Shown here: positions 27,285 through 29,322 of the stretch, in pieces | How positions within the stretch are numbered: position 1 is the stretch's first letter | Layout: every line of letters starts with the position of its first letter | Source: Spongospora subterranea | Taxonomy: Eukaryota; Endomyxa; Phytomyxea; Plasmodiophorida; Plasmodiophoridae | Assembly (NCBI GenBank): GCA_900404475.1 | Contig: OUQQ01000162.1 | Location: forward strand, 1,329 to 30,650 | Reading direction: 5' to 3' | Length of the DNA stretch: 29,322 bases | Made by a program: the position numbers and the translations under genes | Notes under the pieces: model-generated | Databases searched by the model: none | What the model was told of the DNA's origin: nothing | Seen by the model: only the letters and a program-made list of their open reading frames with translations

Positions 27285-27904
27285 CTACCCAGATAGAGAC
27301 CCTTTTTGCAAACTACCAGGTGAATCCACGTCATTAACAGAGCGCGAACTCATAGCAGGTGCAGACAGCACCTCAACAACATTGGAATCGATGACACGAA
27401 CAAGTGCAGGCATTGCGACAAACATCCTGCATCTTTGAACAGCAAGAATTACAATGCGAAATATTCAAGGGCCGAACTCAAGAACTTTCAGACAGCCCTA
27501 CAAGATACTCTCGGGCCCCGGTAACTTCGTTCAACGCAGCGATTTGGAGCCATGAAAAGGCCATGACAAAATTTGTGCACTAAGCTGAAAACGCAGGCTG
27601 CTTTATCTAGGTATGATTAGTCTTTATTGAGTCTGACCACATGGCCCTAGGTAATGAATGTGGGAGAGTGACCTGCCTGCAGTAAACTCGACAACTTGTT
27701 ATGAACTGGGGAACGGAGAATACCGGAATAACGGACAAAACCCTAAATTTGCTAAGGAAGGATGTGTTTATATCGATTGATAATCCGATCTGAGCTTTAT
27801 CTCAGATCGGAATCTTGGTCACCACAGTGGGGCTGTGGGGGGTTTATGGATCAGTGAATCTGACTTGGCTTAGCATGGAGTCCTGACAATACCATCCCTT
27901 CTTT
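27285..27904. other. Spacer with a long hairpin
   Basis: An 11-bp perfect stem (TCCGATCTGAG, CTTTAT loop, CTCAGATCGGA) lies at 27784-27811. Nothing else was recognised; CCCTAAA near 27742 resembles a piece of the MITE end, but the similarity is too short to claim. Confidence 0.4.
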
Positions 27905-29310
27905 ACCTTCAGGAACATGGCTTGTCCGGATATCTACGATGGAGCGCCATGATGGCCTCACGTAAAAGTGGGGAGTTTGCGGCCAGGCCGCTCGCAGGTT
28001 CCCAGGAACGTTCTCATCGAGGATACCCTTCCCAATTGACCATTTATTAAAGCTGGTTACGATAGACTCTAGAGTCGATGACGTCTCGAACGACGAACAG
28101 GGGTTGCGAATACTCGTCTAGGAGGAATATGGGATTAGGTGGCGTCTCTTGCGCCCGCGCTGGAATGTTGTTGACGTGATGAGGTTCTAGTTGTGAGACG
28201 TGAAAAGTGTTGTGTCTCTCCAAAATGTCGGTAATTCCAAATTATATGCAACCTCGTTAACGACAGCCGTAATTGGGAATGAGCCCGCGAATCGGTCTAC
28301 GAGCTTAGGGCAGGGGCCTGATGTATTCCAATCGGCGCGATGGACCATGATCAGGTCGCCGATAGCGTATGAGGGGCTTCGGAACGGTGTCTGTCTGAAT
28401 GTTTTCTCATGCGATCCCAACTGTGTATGTTGAGATGGTTTGCCCGTTGAGCGGCTGTCGGGTTCGACTGAGAGTGGCACGTTGACGGAACGTTGATGGT
28501 GCGGGGATGGAAACCGTAGTTTGCGTAAGCAGGGAAGAGTTGTGTCGAAGCATGTTCCGTGATAATATACTGAAATTCCGTAATCTCTAACAAATCTTCC
28601 AAGTCATGAGGTGAACGTCCTCAGTTATTGTTCTACCACCTGATTGACTCGTTCCGTCTGTCCGTTGGCTTGTGGGTGTCGTGCATTGGACAACTTGCGG
28701 TCGATCTGCAGCCTGTCGAGGATGCTCTTCCAAATTCCTGTAATCATCTGTGGACCCCGATCAGATATGATTTCTTCTGGAAGACAATGTAACCTGAACA
28801 CGTTTCGTAACATCAGCTCGGCCAGTTCAGGTGTTGTGATGGCCTCGTTACACTGGATGAAGTGCGCCACGATCGACCGCCGCTAGAATAGAATTGAACC
28901 CGTTAGAGTTTGGTAGCTTGACACCATAAAATCGTGTGAAATTTGACCGCCACAAATCTTTAGGAATGGGTAGAGGGCGAAGTAGACCTGCGGGTGATTT
29001 GCGCTGCAATTTCGTGCGCTGGCATCGATCACAAGATTCGAGGTCGCCGGACGAAGCAGTTCATTCCCGACCACCAAAAATGTCTTTTGAACTGTCAGCA
29101 GCGTTTCCCGGCGCCCAATGTGACCTCCGAGTGGCGCGCCATGAAGTTGTGCAAGCACCTCGAGCTGTTCCCGTTCTATAGGTACCACGAGCGCATGTCC
29201 CCAATAGAGTAATTCTTCGTGAACGTGGAAGGGTTTGGCGATATTGCGGATGAGTTGCTGAGCGGTTTTGTCCTTAGTCTGAGCTTCCTTGATGAGGTCG
29301 ACAAGCGATT
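27905..29310 (-). pseudogene. Ty3/gypsy chromovirus fragment: integrase and chromodomain
   Basis: From the right on the minus strand: a linker (KPFHVHEELLYWG), the H2C2 zinc-binding part (QLHGAPLGGHIGRRETLLT with CDRCQRTK), then AGLLRPLPIP, NSILAAVDR and, after a frame change, VAHFIQCNEAITTPE, FRLHCLPEEIISDRGPQ, RHPQANGQTERVNQVVEQ and a stop. These are the integrase core signatures, with the second Asp in SDRG and the Glu in QTERVNQ. Next come QYIITEHASTQLFPAYANYG, the C-terminal YAIGDLIMVHRAD and VAYNLELP. A chromodomain closes the polyprotein at 27915-28130: VVRDVIDSRVYRNQL, two stops, VNWEGYP, SWEPASGLAANSPLL. Several frameshifts and stops make it dead. RT and protease would lie beyond the window end. 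Confidence 0.9.
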
Positions 29311-29322
29311 GGGGGGGGGGGG
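29311..29322. repeat. Terminal run of 12 G
   Basis: The integrase frame is open right up to the run, and nothing in gypsy elements explains poly-G here. A sequencing or assembly end artefact is likely. Confidence 0.7.

Overview
This window looks like repeat-rich, gene-poor nuclear DNA of a microbial eukaryote. Signs are AATAAA polyadenylation signals behind intronless ORFs, long decayed spacers, and remnants of Ty1/copia, chromodomain Ty3/gypsy and DIRS-like retroelements, a DDE transposase fragment and several inverted-repeat (MITE-like) elements. No bacterial operon structure, ribosome binding sites, rRNA, tRNA or CRISPR array was seen. The chromovirus and the transposase family fit a fungus, possibly an early-diverging one, but the species cannot be fixed from the sequence.

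The main content is one paralogous gene family that I do not recognise. It has three structurally intact intronless members (A 313-1119 +, C 11577-12407 -, D 16732-17547 -), one member with an altered C-terminus (E 25274-26173 -), one multiply broken copy (B 5243-5990 +) and at least three fragments (4232-4345 -, 15135-15238 +, 27137-27284 -). Each full protein has a nearly invariant N-terminus of about 30 residues (consensus MMNS..G.NGQTSVPPPSHYPINMMQ, given here in pieces), a Lys/Arg-rich stop, one transmembrane segment, the motif K.DP..[VA]K, and a diverged, predicted helical domain of about 190 residues. Copies are carried on a duplicated unit: a conserved block 60-110 bp upstream of the ATG, the ORF, a conserved 3'UTR with AATAAA, and 0.6-0.9 kb of conserved 3' flank. 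Flanks without genes remain at 7285-7420, 7960-8170 and 8945-9030.

The clearest single event is a 218-bp MITE with 46-bp terminal inverted repeats and a TA target duplication inside the 3' end of gene E. It replaces the ancestral C-terminus with about 48 residues read from the transposon, and the original tail lies stranded downstream.

Layout: 1-1400 gene A with flanks; 1400-4230 unassigned DNA with a dispersed repeat; 4232-5990 fragment and pseudogene B; 6000-10960 spacer with relic flanks, three inverted-repeat or tandem-repeat structures and a 55-bp minisatellite; 10970-12550 unit C; 12905-14870 DDE transposase fragment abutting a degenerate copia element; 15048-15059 N gap; 15830-17700 unit D; 18095-18476 hAT-like TIR element; 19541-20466 hydrophobic ORFs; 21824-23000 degenerate DIRS-like reverse transcriptase; 23440-23930 second copy of the dispersed repeat; 24130-26290 unit E with the MITE; 26574-27284 truncated unit F; 27905-29310 chromovirus fragment running off the end, followed by a 12-G run that may be artefactual.
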